Assembly: GCA_026315105.1 (NCBI GenBank)
Contig: CM048744.1
Location: 25,151,759 to 25,215,758, forward strand
Reading direction: 5' to 3'
Length of the DNA: 64,000 bases
From: Locusta migratoria
Taxonomy: Eukaryota; Arthropoda; Insecta; Orthoptera; Acrididae
In this document: piece by piece, positions 43,757 through 55,854 of the stretch
Numbering within the stretch: the first letter of the stretch is position 1
Layout of the letters: every line of letters starts with the position of its first letter
Program-made: the position numbers and the translations under genes
Notes under the pieces: generated by a model
Database searches by the model: none
What the model was told of the DNA's origin: nothing
The model's input: only the letters and a program-made list of their open reading frames with translations

Positions 43757-44732
43757 TATCATGACCGTTTCATACCTCTCCCAACACTTTCAGTCTAAAA
43801 TAAGCTAAATGAAATCGTGATAATCCTCAAGCCAACTTCCATTCTACCAACGGGTGTGCTTCATATGGCTTGAATGATTGCAGCGCAGGTCAGCTAACAT
43901 GAAACACACTGCAGCTAGCTTCCGTTACTGATACTAACGAGTTCACCCTTTGAGGTCGAATTATTACTTAATTATCTACTAAATCCGCTATTGATCGGGT
44001 ACATGTTTATTTTTTTTCAGTCTTGTATTAGAAACGAAAATAAAAATTCGGAGAAGATTTCATCTTCATGTATTCACATAAACAGCTTAGAAATTATGAA
44101 ACAGTACAACGAAGAAGTATGCATAATATACAAAATTGTAAGTGCAGTATACAGAGAAATAAAAATAGCAATAAAATACAAACCATGTATAACGTGAAGT
44201 TCATTCAAAACCATCCGCTTCTACCTTACTATCGGTTCATTTAAGTTTCTTTTTCATGCAGCACAATACCTATGACAAAATATATCTTTGACTGTGTGCC
44301 TACAATAATTTTTTTTCAGATTTGTAGAGTGTAATGTTAGGAAACTGTCTGCGATTAACAAATGAGGCATGAATGAAGTCTCGTTTATGTGACTATTTGT
44401 TTACTAAGACATACCTCATGATCTATATGTCGTAGGTAGTTTTTAACCCCACAGCGATAGTAAGCGATATGTGCCCCAAGTTTAGTTGGAATCGCACCAT
44501 TATTTTACGATGATATGTGGAAAAATAGCTCATGATGTAGCAGTTATTCGGAAATTGGATTGTTTATGACTTCATATCTCCTGAAATATATGCCATATTA
44601 TCATGTAAATTGCAAAGTATATTCAGTGGTATACGTCCCCAATGTCTGCAAAATATGTCGGCAGTGGTTAGTACTTAGACTTAGTACTTAGACACGGGTA
44701 TTTGCATGCGCCATTTTCGTTCCTTCGCTTAG
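43757..44732. other. No gene recognised; holds one unit of a diffuse repeat
   Basis: About 44400-44520 (tatgtcgtaggtag...ccacagcgatag) resembles two units near 51340-51450 and 51520-51620. No coding. Confidence 0.4.
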
Positions 44733-44930
44733 ATGCGCGAGGGTACATTACGGCAGTCAGTTCGCTCTACCATAACGGGTAGTGCAGCTCCGAAGTGTTG
44801 TAATCGTTCAGAAAATGGATGTCGTGTTTTTTCGTTTCCAGTGCACCCTGAAAGACGTAGAATATGGTTAATAAACTGTCGTCGTGACAAGGGTTTCCAA
44901 ACTATGCGACGTAGATTAATTCATTCGTAA
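44733..44930 (+). pseudogene. THAP-type zinc finger fragment, possibly from a P-element transposase
   Basis: The 65-residue frame contains PKCCNRSENGCRVFSFPVHP and ERRRIWLINCRRDKGFQT. THAP domains begin with C-x2-4-C, have an FP a dozen or so residues on, and then P-x-R-x-x-W, as here; the later Cys and His of the C2CH set are missing past the stop. Known THAP proteins are P-element transposases and host regulators derived from them. No transposase core follows downstream (repeat copy C starts at 45010). It may be an exon-like scrap or part of a decayed P element. The match is by eye only. Confidence 0.5.
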
Positions 44931-45009
44931 TTATGCATTATTTCTGCACGTTATAGACAAAAGTTTGAACACGTATTTTTACCGACCACTTTTACCGACC
45001 ACTGTGCGA

Positions 45010-47355
45010 AAAAAGGGCCTTGTTTTATCACTAAAATTAGCGAATGAGGTCAGTGTGAACTACTGATTACTCCCTGCTACAAAGCCTTGTTACCTGACCC
45101 AAACCGAAAACTGACTCGTTTCAAATTCCTTCAATAACAGGACGTTAATTCTACAGTGGTCAATATACATAGCAGCTCACACGTTATTACACACAGACAT
45201 TAATAAGCAAGCCACCACAATTAAAGTTATATTGGAAAAGTGGCTAAGAAAACATTTATGGTGCAACGGAATTTAGACATAAGAAAAAATTGCATCTGAG
45301 CTTGTTCTCAGCAATTGTGAAAAACAAAATTAAATAAAAGAGGGAAGATGCTCTAAAACTACAATTTATAGGCAACTTATGGATTATGCTGAACTTAAAA
45401 TTGTTTATTCAGATAGAAAACTAGCAAAATGGGGAAACAATTTTGTTAATACAATAAAATTGCATCTCTTACATGGATTAATGCGGTCGGTGCCCAGCCT
45501 AAATTATACATGATTTAACGCTACTGGGAGCAAGGATTTACAAATAACACTCATTCGCTCACACACACGCAATGCCACAGCGAAACTCACCAAAATCAGC
45601 GTGCTGGGACGAGGCGGAAGCAGGCGCCGCTATCATAGGCGAAATTTAGGAAGTCGGAGGTAGCACAAAACACAATATACAAAAACACTTTGAACCTGGC
45701 TATGGTCTGTCATGCCTGTTTTGAGATGGTGCGTGTGTATAGTAAAGTTAAATTACATCTGAATTGGACCGCGAGCAAACACGCTAACGGCGACACACGG
45801 CTACGTTACATGAACGCACTCCACCGGAGGTGAATCGGATTCATTATACAAAATCACGTTGGCTTCTTAAGTTGCAGACTGTTAGAAATCGATGTAGGTA
45901 CTGGTTTTATATGAGAAGTGGCGTGAATTCAGGCGACTAGCTGCAAGCCCCGGATGTCGGAACTCGGACCCATGTGGTTACAAAAACCGATAACATTGAA
46001 TAAATTCAGTTTCCAAAACACAAAGAAAATTAATTACAGCATGCAACCGATAGAAATGCTTAGAATTATATGATGAAACGAATGAAATACAAGCTACACG
46101 CGATAGGGATCAATTAAGGAGACGGATGCGGTCATGTCTCAGAAAAACCTCAATAATGAAATAATTACAAATATGGAAAAATAAAAGTAAGAATTACGCC
46201 ATGCAACCCATTGAAATGTTTAGAATTACATAAGGAAGATATTGAAGAAGGTTGTACAAGGATCAGAGAGAATTACTGACAAAGACAGAGGACGTACTAC
46301 TAGTCGGAGAAGAAACAGCAAAATTAAAATAGTTGGAGAGAAGATCGCGAAATGTTAGTGGAAATCAGAATTACTCCCACATAGTTACTTGCCTAATGGG
46401 CATGGACCAAACAAGGATAGAAGCTGAAGGCTTTGTTCTATGAACCAACCACATGGAACACATATCACTGATGGAAGGAAACGATGAGAAGATTTTTACA
46501 TGCACCGTTCAAAAATGAAAATTAGAAATCGGGCCCCACAAAGCTAGAAAGTATTTACACTGAGTTCATACAGCGCCACATGATCACAAAAGGTTTTAAC
46601 ATACCAGGCCGTTATCAAACTGCAACTAGAATCCCACACACGGTGATTATCTATTGAAAATCACTGAATTGGAAAAAGAAAACACATTTCCGCACATATT
46701 GGGAGATAATATTAAAAAAAAATGATTCTAAGTTCCCGAGTCTAAGTTAAATGTGCTAGACAATGAAACGCTACCATCTCCAAACACAAAAATAGAACCA
46801 ACCTTACCTCACAAGAAGACCAGCATAGAATGACCAGACCGAGCGGCCACGGGACGCGTGAACCCACCGGAAGCCAGCAAATCCAAGTTCAGCTGTGGTG
46901 GGGACGGAGATACTCGCCCTAGAGAAGGCTCATCGACTGGACTGTAACCAAAGGGTTTAGAAACCTCTTTGGTAGCCTCAGCAGCTATCGACTGAGCCAG
47001 AGAGAACGATACAAAGCGGGCTACTCCTACCTACAGCCAGACCGTCATATATTCTCGCACCCACTTAAAAGTAAGACAACTGCACATTCTCACAGGGACA
47101 GCGGCGTAGCGGAGAAGCCGTACTTATGCCACATTAATTAATATAATAATAAATTATTAACATAACATAATAAGACAAACCTGGCAATTACAACTAATAT
47201 TTTATCACATGAATTAAAAATGCTAATCCTCAAGGCTTGCAACGAGTGCGGTTTAAGTTTTAACAAAATGATAATCTAGCGACATTAAATAAATTATAAC
47301 TTTACAGAAATATACAAAAAATATATGGAAGACGACAGACGGTCATCTTTCAATG
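45010..47355 (+). repeat. Unclassified 2.3-kb repeat, copy C (most complete, no SINE inside)
   Basis: Colinear with copy A reversed, from ttatcactaaaattagcg near 45020 to gacagacggtcatctttcaa near 47354. It keeps both empty SINE sites. The plus-strand sequence is A-rich with many stops; gaagctgaaggctttgttct (46422-46441) and neighbours are conserved in all of A, B and C, but no long frame is. Confidence 0.85.
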
Positions 47356-47421
47356 TAATATATATATTAGCAGTTCTTAATTCTCTTGCATCCAAAATAA
47401 GCAATCTGTTCTTCTTCTCTA

Positions 47422-48347
47422 TCTATATAAAAGGGAAAAGACATTCATTCACTCACTGACTAAACACGAAATCTCGAAAACTACTTCACCTATGAAGCTA
47501 AAATTTGGCAGGAATGTAGTTTATAGGTAGAAAACCTCAACTAAGAAAGTATTTTGTGATAGGTGCCTGGCGGAGCATACTTCTCCTACAGACTCACGAA
47601 ATCAACAGTTTCACTCCGAACTTCACGAAATTTCGCACACTTAATCTTCAAAACAAGAGGAAGCTCACAGTCTACCTTAAGTTTCATACGGTGCATGGGG
47701 GAGGGTACTTTGCTACATAAAAATTGTTTCCAATACCTTTGTCGCGCTATAACTTGAGAACGGCTCGACCGATTTACCGATTTCACTCACATAACCTTTT
47801 TTTCTTTTTCTTTTTCTTTTTCTTTTTCTTTTTCTTTTTCTTTCTTTTCTTTTTTTTCTGTTTGTTTTTATTTTATTTTATTCGTTATTCTCAGAACAAG
47901 GGTTGTATGAAATAAAACTGGAATAACTGAGAACAACAAGTGCGTTTTTCAATGTGACCCTGCGTTTAGGTTCAGATCCTTATTAAATTTTGCACACTCT
48001 ACCTTAAAAATAATTAGTATGTCAATGACAGTATGCAGTTTTATCGGTGCATGTTGGAGGGTACTTAACTTACGTAATTTTACAAAATGCATAGTTTGCT
48101 GCAATCTTTATGAATTTTTTGCTACATGACCTTTAAAGCAAGAGGAAGATCAATGGGTACATAAATGTTGGCATGGTACATGGCAGAGGGTACCTTGCAG
48201 AAAACTTTGCCGAGAGAGGGAAAGGTGGAAATGAAAAAAGAGTAGGGAGAGAAAGAGGTGAATGCAGAGAGAGGGGGAAAGGATATGTGAACTACCAGTG
48301 TGTAGGATAAATAATAAACACCCGGTCAACGCTGGGTTTACAGCTAG
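47422..48347 (+). mobile_element. Short non-autonomous Helitron, complete-looking
   Basis: The 5' end A|TCTATATAAAAGGG at 47422 and the 3' end with hairpin acccgg..ctgggt (48320-48337, one G-T pair), ttacag, then CTAG|T at 48344-48348. It is 926 bp long with no helicase. It includes a (CTTTTT)n stretch at about 47797-47850. It lies directly after repeat copy C. Confidence 0.8.
47793..47858. repeat. (CTTTTT)n microsatellite
   Basis: About nine CTTTTT units, inside the short Helitron. The frame across it is a Phe string and is not a gene. Confidence 0.95.
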
Positions 48348-49395
48348 TTTGTACATCATTTACGACAACAATCAACATTCACACAATACGTTGGTAAGTA
48401 ATTAGTGTTGACTAATTGCTTTGTAATGACGAATACAATGTTTAATAATTATAAGGGCTCATACCGCTCATAACTATGATAGAAGCTACTGCGATGTTAA
48501 AATGCACGACCTTCTCTGAGCCTACGATGTAGATTACTGGTAAACCGTCTTAACTCCACAGACCTTTCCATTGATAAAATTATTTGTAAATCCATTTTGA
48601 AGATAACTTGAACATAATAGAACTGATGGTAGGAAAAGATTGAAGTTTACCGCATAACCAACCATTTTGAATGTTTCTAATTCTCTGCCAAGGTCAACAG
48701 TTCAAAGACCAATGTGAAAATTATGTTTTAGGCAAATATAAAACAAATTTTGGAATGTAATTCCTCAGTTGGCAAAAAATATGGAGCAAAACTGTTGACA
48801 TTCCAGACTTCTGTCAAATAAAAAGAAAACTTGAGATTTCTTTAAAAATTTAGATGCTATAGCCTTAATGTCACATTTCTAGTCAATCCACAATGTGTTA
48901 TGCATCAAAATGTTGATACAATATATAGAAATGTCATTTGGAATGCATATAACTTCAAAATTAATATTTGTTCGTTTTTAATAATTCTGTAAACACTCAA
49001 ATTGCAATGAGAAGTTAAATTGTTAAATGAGAAATTGAAATACCTCTTATTTATAAATCTTTCACTGCATCCTGGTTTATCATGGTTATTTACTTCCATA
49101 TCTTGTGCATTATGAAAAGCATTTTATATAAATTCTGAAAAAAAACTCCGTAAAGAAGAAAAGAATGTTGCGACCTGGGAGTGTATCATGGAGCAAATTT
49201 GTCGCATTCGGAAACGGAGAGTTCCAGCATGTGAGCGCAGCTTTCGTAGTGCAACCGGCACCCCAAAAGACTGAGTTGTCGAATGCGAAAAAGTTGCTCA
49301 CATTACACACCCAGCTGGGCCAATTCCAGGAAACATATTTAACAATTTTTCAAACCGTATCAAAATAATTTATTCGGACGAGATTTATTTTTAAC

Positions 49396-49397
<2 letters not shown>
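48348..49397. other. No recognised feature
   Basis: A/T-rich; frames without domains. Confidence 0.5.

Positions 49398-49427
<30 letters not shown>
49398..49427 (+). repeat. Poly(A) tract
   Basis: A run of about 30 A without a recognisable element on its left side. Confidence 0.9.
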
Positions 49428-49430
<3 letters not shown>

Positions 49431-49611
49431 CAGGCTTTGAGAAGCTCACGCTGTCACCGCTTGGAACTAAAATGGCGGCGTTAGCTGCTACTACAGCAGA
49501 AGTTGATGCGCATTCGCGTCTGTGTACAGGTGCCCAATTAGTAGCAAAGACGTAATAAGTCGAAACCTCATACGTGTTGATGCGGTTTTTCATGAAATAA
49601 ACTCCATATCT

Positions 49612-50995
49612 TATGAATAGTCAACACGGATTCAGAAAGTATCGCTCTTGCGAAACACAGCTTGCCCTTTATTCACTTTAAGTGATAACTGACATCGACA
49701 AGGGAGTACAAATCGGTTCAGTGTTTCTGGATTTCCGGAAGGCTAGTGACACTGTACCTCAAAAGCAGCTTCTAATGAAATAGCGTGCTTATGGAGTATC
49801 GTCCCAATTGTGCGATTGGATTCACGATTTCCTATCAGAAAGTACACAGTTCGTAGTAATTGACAGTAAGTCATCGAGTAAAATAGAAGTGATATCTGGC
49901 GTTCCCCAGGAAAACTTTATAGGTCCACTACACTTCCTTGGGTTTCTAAACGATTTAGGAGGCAACCTGAATAGATCCCTTAGACTGTTCGCGGATGATG
50001 CTGTCGTTTATCGGTTAGTGACGTCAACAGAGGACGTGCAACTGCAAAGCGATTTAGACAAAATTCCTACATGGTGCGAAAATTGGGAATTGACACTAAA
50101 TAAAGAAAAGTGTGAAGTAATACACATGACCACTAAAAGAAACCCGCTGAACTTCAATTACACGATAAATCTGTCAAACCTTGAGATCGTAAATTCTACC
50201 AAATACCTAGGAGTTACAATTACGAACAACATATACTGGAGAGAACACTTAGAAAATATTGTGGGGAAGGCGAACCATAGGTTACGTTTCATTGGCAGAA
50301 CGCTTCGAAATTGCAACAGCTCCACCAAAGAGACTGCCTACATCACACTTGTGCCTCCTCTCCTGGAGTACTGTTGTCCAGTGTGGGACCCTCACCAGGT
50401 GGGACTGACGGAAGATATTGAGAAGGTTCAGAGTAGGGCAGCTCGTTTTGTTTTCAAAAATGTTCAGATGTTTGTAAAGGTTATGGGACTTAACTACGAG
50501 GTCATCAGTCCGTAACTTACAAACTACTTATGAACTAGGCTGTACTAAAGACGGCACAAAGATCCATGCCCGAGGGGGGATACGAACCCCCGACGGGGAA
50601 CAGCCTCGCGCATCGTAGCATAGCGTCACAATGTGCCGCGGCCGTTTTGTTTATCACGTTACAGACGGGAGAGCGTCACGAAAATGTTGCACGATTTGAG
50701 GTGGAAATCATTAGCAGAATGACATTATTCGTTGCGGCGAGATCTATTTACGAAATTTCAATAAGCGACTTTTACTTCTGAGTGTGAAAATAGTTTGCTA
50801 GCACCGTCATACATAGGGATTCATGACCATCCAAAGAAAATAAGAGAAATCAGATCGAAAACGGAACGATTTAGGTGTTCCTTCTTCCCGTGAGCCATTA
50901 GAGAATGGAACAGTAGAGAAAGGTTATGAAAGTGGTTAATGAACCCTCTGCCAGGGACTTAAATGTGATTTGCCGAGTATCTATGCAGAGGTAGA
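49612..50995 (+). pseudogene. CR1-like element, copy 2: reverse transcriptase with a SINE inside
   Basis: 5'-truncated, starting QHGFRKYRSCETQLALYS-like sequence at about 49620. A stop interrupts motif A (VFLDFRKASDTVPQKQL, with the motif's Phe changed). The frame from 49808 has MCDWIHDFLSESTQFVVID, SGVPQENFIGPLHFLGFLND (motif B damaged at QGS), RLFADDAVVYR (motif C intact), TKYLGVTITNN and LLEYCCPVWDPHQVGLTEDI. The SINE at 50454-50642 splits it before FREWN-type sequence. It ends near 50995 with a worn (TAGATG)-type tail. Confidence 0.88.
50454..50642 (-). repeat. tRNA-derived SINE, family 1
   Basis: Perfect 10-bp duplication cgttttgttt at 50444-50453 and 50643-50652. The head is more worn than in other copies (box B ggatacgaaccc on the plus strand). 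Confidence 0.93.
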
Positions 50996-51885
50996 TGAAA
51001 TATATATCGAACTGTGATATAATATTGAACTAACATTCAGTGGTATGTATGTGTACACTCTGTGAGATGTCTCGCGAATACAATTTACAGTGTGGAATTA
51101 TTTAGTTGTCGGGTCATGCCAAATGCCGTAGATATACATAATGAATATCGGAAAAGTAGTAAGCGATAAACTTTTTTCCTTCATCATTTGGTCGTGTTGA
51201 CAGCGAGAAACGTTTCGTAAAGGTCTGAAATTTTGTTTACAGTTTATTGCAAGTCAATAAGTGGTTTCATTCACAAATAGTTGAGGAATAAAATCACGCT
51301 ATCACTCGCCGCAAGATGTGGCAGTTTTCGCCGTTTAGGACGTGATAGTGTATGAACTATATGTCTTAGGTGGTTATTGCTACCACAGAAAATGATTGCT
51401 GACCGTAAATAATATATGTACAAAATTGTGTTGAAATTGCTGCATTAGTTTAGGATCAGATGTAGAATATTATTGCTTGACGAGGCTGCTTTTCACGAAT
51501 GTAATTGTTTACGACGTCATACTTCCTTACGTATGTGTCGTACGTGTTTCTTACCACGACAGCGATTGTTGCCTGATAGTAAGAAAAATGTCTACCAAGA
51601 TTCTTTGAAATCGTTCGGATAATTTAGGAAGAAGTGTGGAAATTACATACATACATACACAAATACAGCAAATTTTATGAGATGTATAGATTACTTGAAA
51701 ATGCAATTACATTTAATTTTGACGGTTATTTGACGTAAAAGTGGAACAAGAGGTCTGTTTTCAATTTTTGCTACTCGTTAAAACGTATTGTTCTGATTTC
51801 GATGAGAGCTAATGCAGCGATACCAAATTCAGTAGACCTGATCATAAAAACTGCCGCCTTTTCATCTGTCACAAATGAATGTTTT
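50996..51885. other. No gene; two units of a diffuse repeat
   Basis: Two related stretches, at about 51340-51450 and 51520-51620, share the pattern tatgt.gtac/ag.tg.tt.tta.cac.acag with each other and with 44400-44520. Confidence 0.35.
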
Positions 51886-51887
51886 TC

Positions 51888-52340
51888 ATTACACTGACGT
51901 GACAAAAAGCCACTGGGTAGCGATACGCACAAACACGAATGGCGGCAGCATCGCATACAGAACGGCCGCGTATCGGCGTGCCCGTCACCAGTGGCCCGCT
52001 GATTCACGTGTAACGGCTCTCGACGTGATTATGGCCTCAGCAGGGGAATTAATACACTCTGAGCGCCGAATATTAGCGGCAGATAGACGTACGGGGGAGT
52101 TCCATTGCGGAAATCTCATCACGCACGACGCAGTGGTCGACAGTGTTCACTTAACGACTAAAGGCAGCGGCGTTTGCGTAGAGTAGTCGGTGTTGACGGA
52201 CAAACAACGTTACGCCGAGTAACAAAATCAATGTGCGGCTCGCGAGGAACGCATCCGTTGGAACAGCGCCGAGTAGTTTGGCGTTAATGGGCCGTACAAC
52301 ACATTACTGACGTGAGTGTCTATACTGTCAGTTCTATACC
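51888..52340 (+). pseudogene. Tc1-like transposon, N-terminal remnant
   Basis: Starts cactgacgtgacaaaaagcc, a Tc1-like inverted end. The pieces GELIHSERRILAADRRTGEF and GRRLRRVVGVDGQTTLRRVTK-like sequence (in two frames) fit the DNA-binding part of a Tc1 transposase. A deletion near 52110 joins the two helix-turn-helix regions. There is no catalytic domain; the neighbouring mariner element begins at 52362. Confidence 0.62.
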
Positions 52341-52361
52341 TCCTTCTAACGTTTACCTATG

Positions 52362-53252
52362 AGGCGCGACAATAAAGTAATGAGACTGATGTAAAAATAA
52401 AAATAAAAATTTTGCTTACCGTTTTAGTCAAGTCTAGTGTTGTGCCCTTCAAAGTGGCTCCCTTCTGATTGCACGCACTTTTTCCAGCGCTTCTGCCATG
52501 GATGGTAACGTTTCTGGAACTCATCTTCTGTAATATCCTCCGAGACCCTCGCCACAGCCTTTTGGATATCTTGTGTTGTTTGAAAATGGTGTCCCTTGAC
52601 AGCTGTTTTAACTATTGGAAATAGAATAATGCCGCACGGAGCGATATGTGTTGAATAAGGTGGCTTAAATAGTACTGAAGTTTGTTTTGAGGTCAAAAAA
52701 TTTCTGTACTGAAAGAACGGTGTGGGATGGCGCATTATCGTAATGCAAAATCCAACTTTCAGCAGTGTTTGCACGGATACAAAGAACTATTTTACGAAGT
52801 CTTTCTATGGTTATCTGTTTGTCCAGGCGGCACCCACTCTTTATGAACAATTCCCTTTGAATCAAAGAAGCAAACAAGCACATATTTCACTTTTGACTTT
52901 GACCTGAAAGTTTTTTTCAGTCTTATGCCAACGGAAACCTTGAGCTCTTAGCATAACCTCCTATCCAAAGGTCTTCTGAAGCTTACCGTATGTTGTAGTC
53001 GTGGTTTCGCCCATGGAACGCAAAGAAATGGCATACCGTTGTACAATATCACGCGATTTCATTCCCGTGACAATAGACACAAATACATGTTAACTTATTA
53101 CAGCACAACTTACGACTGTGCAGTTACATCGATGTGCTGCTTGGAATAAAAACAGCTTAAAGACCAAGGTCAAAGAAATTGTGCCTACGCAAGCCTGCAG
53201 GGTTGCCACATCTTGCAAATAAAATAATTCTCATTACTTTATTGTCGCACCT
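52362..53252 (-). mobile_element. Mariner deletion derivative with both inverted ends
   Basis: The ends aggcgcgacaataaagtaat and attactttattgtcgcacct form a pair of about 23 bp with one or two mismatches. 891 bp remain of a family that is usually about 1.3 kb. It is non-autonomous because the transposase inside is deleted. Confidence 0.88.
52424..53080 (-). pseudogene. Mariner transposase, internally deleted and frameshifted
   Basis: The minus strand begins KSRDIVQRYAISLRSMGETT (N-terminal part), then VMLRAQGFRWHKT. It jumps to VKVKSEICACL and, in a new frame, FDSKGNCS-type sequence, so the region with the first catalytic Asp (GDETW) is missing. Next come RANTAESWILHYDNAPSHTV (second Asp) and FKPPYSTHIAPCGIILFPIV, where the usual Asp of PYSPDLAPxD has been lost (YSTHIAP). 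The C-terminus is KAVARVSEDITEDEFQKRYH then WQKRWKKCVQSEGSHFE. Confidence 0.87.
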
Positions 53253-53551
53253 ATTACATTTATATGCTTCGTTTCATTAGCAACCTTGATGTTGCAGAAA
53301 TTTTCACGATGATTTTTTTTTATTTTAATTTTATTTATATTTAATAAGTAACCGGAAGAAGTGGTAAAGAAGTGATAGAAAAAAAGACACTCTTCCTTTC
53401 AGATTCCGTCTGATATTTTGTGAACCAAGTAACACATTACAAAGTTGCACTACACTGGCTGATAACTCTCACAGAACAACTACCCTGACAATAAGTCGGC
53501 AATAAATGACAATCAGTAAGTTACAGCCTCGCTTTCTGAGTATTTATGTCT
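53253..53551. other. No recognised feature
   Basis: A/T-rich; no coding. Confidence 0.5.
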
Positions 53552-53563
53552 TGTCAAACAATG

Positions 53564-53962
53564 TTCAAATGTTCGTAAATCTATCGGACCAAACTGCGTA
53601 GGCAATAAAAAAAATGTTTTTATAGCTAATGGGACTTAACTACGGGGTCATCAGTCCATAACGTACAAACTACTTATGAACTAGCTAACACTAAGGACGG
53701 CACAAATATCCATGCCCGAGGGGGGATTCAAACCCCCGACCATAGTGGCTGTGCATACCGTGACTGGCGCCCTCTGTCTCCTCGGCCACCGCGGCCGGCT
53801 GCGTTGTCATCAGTCCGTAGCTTACAAACTACTTAAACCTAGGTAAACTAACCTAAGGACAACACACACACCCATGTCCCAGGGAGGACTCGAACCTCCA
53901 CGGCGAGCAATCGCGCGCTCCGCAGCGAGACGCTTTAGACCACTCTGCTACTCCACCGCGGC
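53564..53962 (-). repeat. tRNA-derived SINE, family 2, split by a family 1 SINE
   Basis: Outer element on the minus strand in two pieces, 53564-53599 and 53799-53962. A perfect 12-bp duplication tgtcaaacaatg flanks it at 53552-53563 and 53963-53974. Confidence 0.95.
53600..53798 (-). repeat. tRNA-derived SINE, family 1, nested in a family 2 SINE
   Basis: Inner element with ctgcgt on both sides (53594-53599 and 53799-53804). The head is worn (ggattcaaaccc for box B on the plus strand). Confidence 0.93.
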
Positions 53963-53974
53963 TGTCAAACAATG

Positions 53975-54344
53975 AACTTCTTTGGTAATGATAACATAAA
54001 TGTTTCATATTGTAAGTCACAATAAAAGATTGATGAGATAAATAATTTTATAAAAGTTGACATAATCGATTGCGAGAGTTAGCAACTTCACAAATATTTC
54101 AAATAATTTACTATCTGACTATCAGTCAACCGTTGCGGAAGGTTGAGACGACTTGCAGACGCAACTGCAAGATTCTGTAGATGATCCATAAGGTTGATGA
54201 TGATGGTGGTGGTGTGGCTTTTGTGGCCGTTAGACCCCATCTGTGGTGGTATTCATGCTGCCTGGCGCAGCTCTTCTTAGCTGACGCCACCTCAATGATG
54301 ATGCGGCGAGACACCGACGAAATCTCCCGGGCCAGTTTCAGAGG
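53975..54344. other. No recognised feature
   Basis: Includes a small (GAT/GGT)-rich stretch near 54190-54215; no supported gene. Confidence 0.45.
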
Positions 54345-55048
54345 CTGCCTCGAAATGAGCAGTTCACATGATACAGATGAAACAATTAATTCCTCTAACT
54401 GGGAAGTTATCAAAAATGTGTCCCAGAAGGTTCGGTCTTCGGTCCTTTGCTGTTCTTAACATATATTAATGACGTGTCGTTCTACATTCACGAAGATGCT
54501 GAGCTGGTTCTTTTTGCAGATGATACAAGTATAGCTATCTCACCCGACAAATAGGAATTAACTGATGAAATTGTAAACGATATCTTTCACAAAGTTATTA
54601 AGTGGTTCTCTACAAATGGACTCTCATTAAACTTAGATAAAACCCAGTAAATACAGTTTCATACACTAAATGGCATGACGTCATTAATAGATTTAGACTT
54701 TGAACATAAATCTGTAGCTAAGGTAGAATATTTATACGTTTTAGGTGTTTGCCTTGACGAGGGACTGAATTGGAAGAAACATACTGAAGATCTCCTGAAT
54801 TGTTTGAGTTCAGCTACCTATGCTATCGGGGTCATTGCAAAATTTGGTGATATACATCTCAGTAAATTAGGTTACTGCGCCTATTTTCATTCACTTCTTT
54901 CATATGGGATCATATTCTGTAGCAACTCAACATTGAGTAAGAAAACTATTCATTGCACAAAAGCGTGTAATCAGAGTAATTGCTGGAGCCCACCCAAAAT
55001 CATCCTGCACACATTTATTTAGAGATCTAGGGATCTTCACTGTAGCTT

Positions 55049-55103
<55 letters not shown>

Positions 55104-55545
55104 CTCATGAAAGTTGTTATTAACAATCCCACCCAGTTTAAAAGTAATAGCAGTGTGCATAACTACAACACTAGGAGAAAGGGCGATATTCACTACCCAA
55201 GGTTACAGCGAACTTTGGCACAGAAAGGAGTGAATTGTGCTGCCATAAAAGACTTCGGTCACTTACCATGTAGCATCAAAAGTCTGACAGATAACCAACT
55301 AGTATTTAAAAAGAAATTAAAGGAATTTCTGAATGGCAACTCCTTCTACAATATAGATGAATTTTTACATAAAACTTAAAATAAAGAAATAGATAAAAAC
55401 AATAAAAATGTAAATAAAAAAATCCTTAAAATACTGATTGTCATGTATAGACAACATTTACTAAACTGACACGTTCCACATCATTAGGAACTGTCGTATA
55501 TATGATCTATGGAACAAGTATTAATCTGATCTAATCTAATGACTC
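54345..55545 (+). pseudogene. CR1/Jockey-type reverse transcriptase fragment with 3' end
   Basis: Starts mid-RT with NSSNWEVIKNV, then in a new frame GSVLGPLLFLTYINDVSFYI (motif B) and LVLFADDTSIAIS (motif C intact). A stop follows, then KWFSTNGLSLNLDKTQ and VEYLYVLGVCLDEGLNWKKH. An AT microsatellite interrupts. The C-terminus (55107-55379) is NSSVHNYNTRRKGDIHYPRL then SIKSLTDNQLVFKKKLKEFL. The 3' UTR ends gatctaatctaatg, a short (ATCTA)n tail. It is a different family from the CR1-like copies at 35, 49 and 57 kb. Confidence 0.82.
55050..55101. repeat. (AT)n microsatellite
   Basis: About 25 AT units within the RT fragment. Confidence 0.97.
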
Positions 55546-55854
55546 CAGAAGACGGTTTTTGGAGGTGGCGTCCTTTAGGAGTCGGTTGCTCAGTGAGTGG
55601 GGAATGTTTGGGTATTTGCGTTCGTTGCGCTTCGCTGCAATAGACGCTGGTCGACCTCGAGTTCTCGGCTAGCGGTGCCAGTTAGGGTTGCTGTGATGCA
55701 CAACTGCGCCAAACTGTTGCTTTCTTTGCGCACTAGGTTTGCTTTCTATAGGTGGGTAAGACTCTCTCGGACACAGTGTTTTTGATCTGTTGCGTTTCTA
55801 CCAATGAGTGTGGTCGCATTTACACAGGTAGAAGATGAAGTGACTGTTCGAGTG
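55546..55854. other. No recognised feature
   Basis: No coding support. Confidence 0.5.

Noticed and set aside
47724..47915. Phe-rich 63-residue frame
   Set aside because: Translation of the (CTTTTT)n microsatellite.
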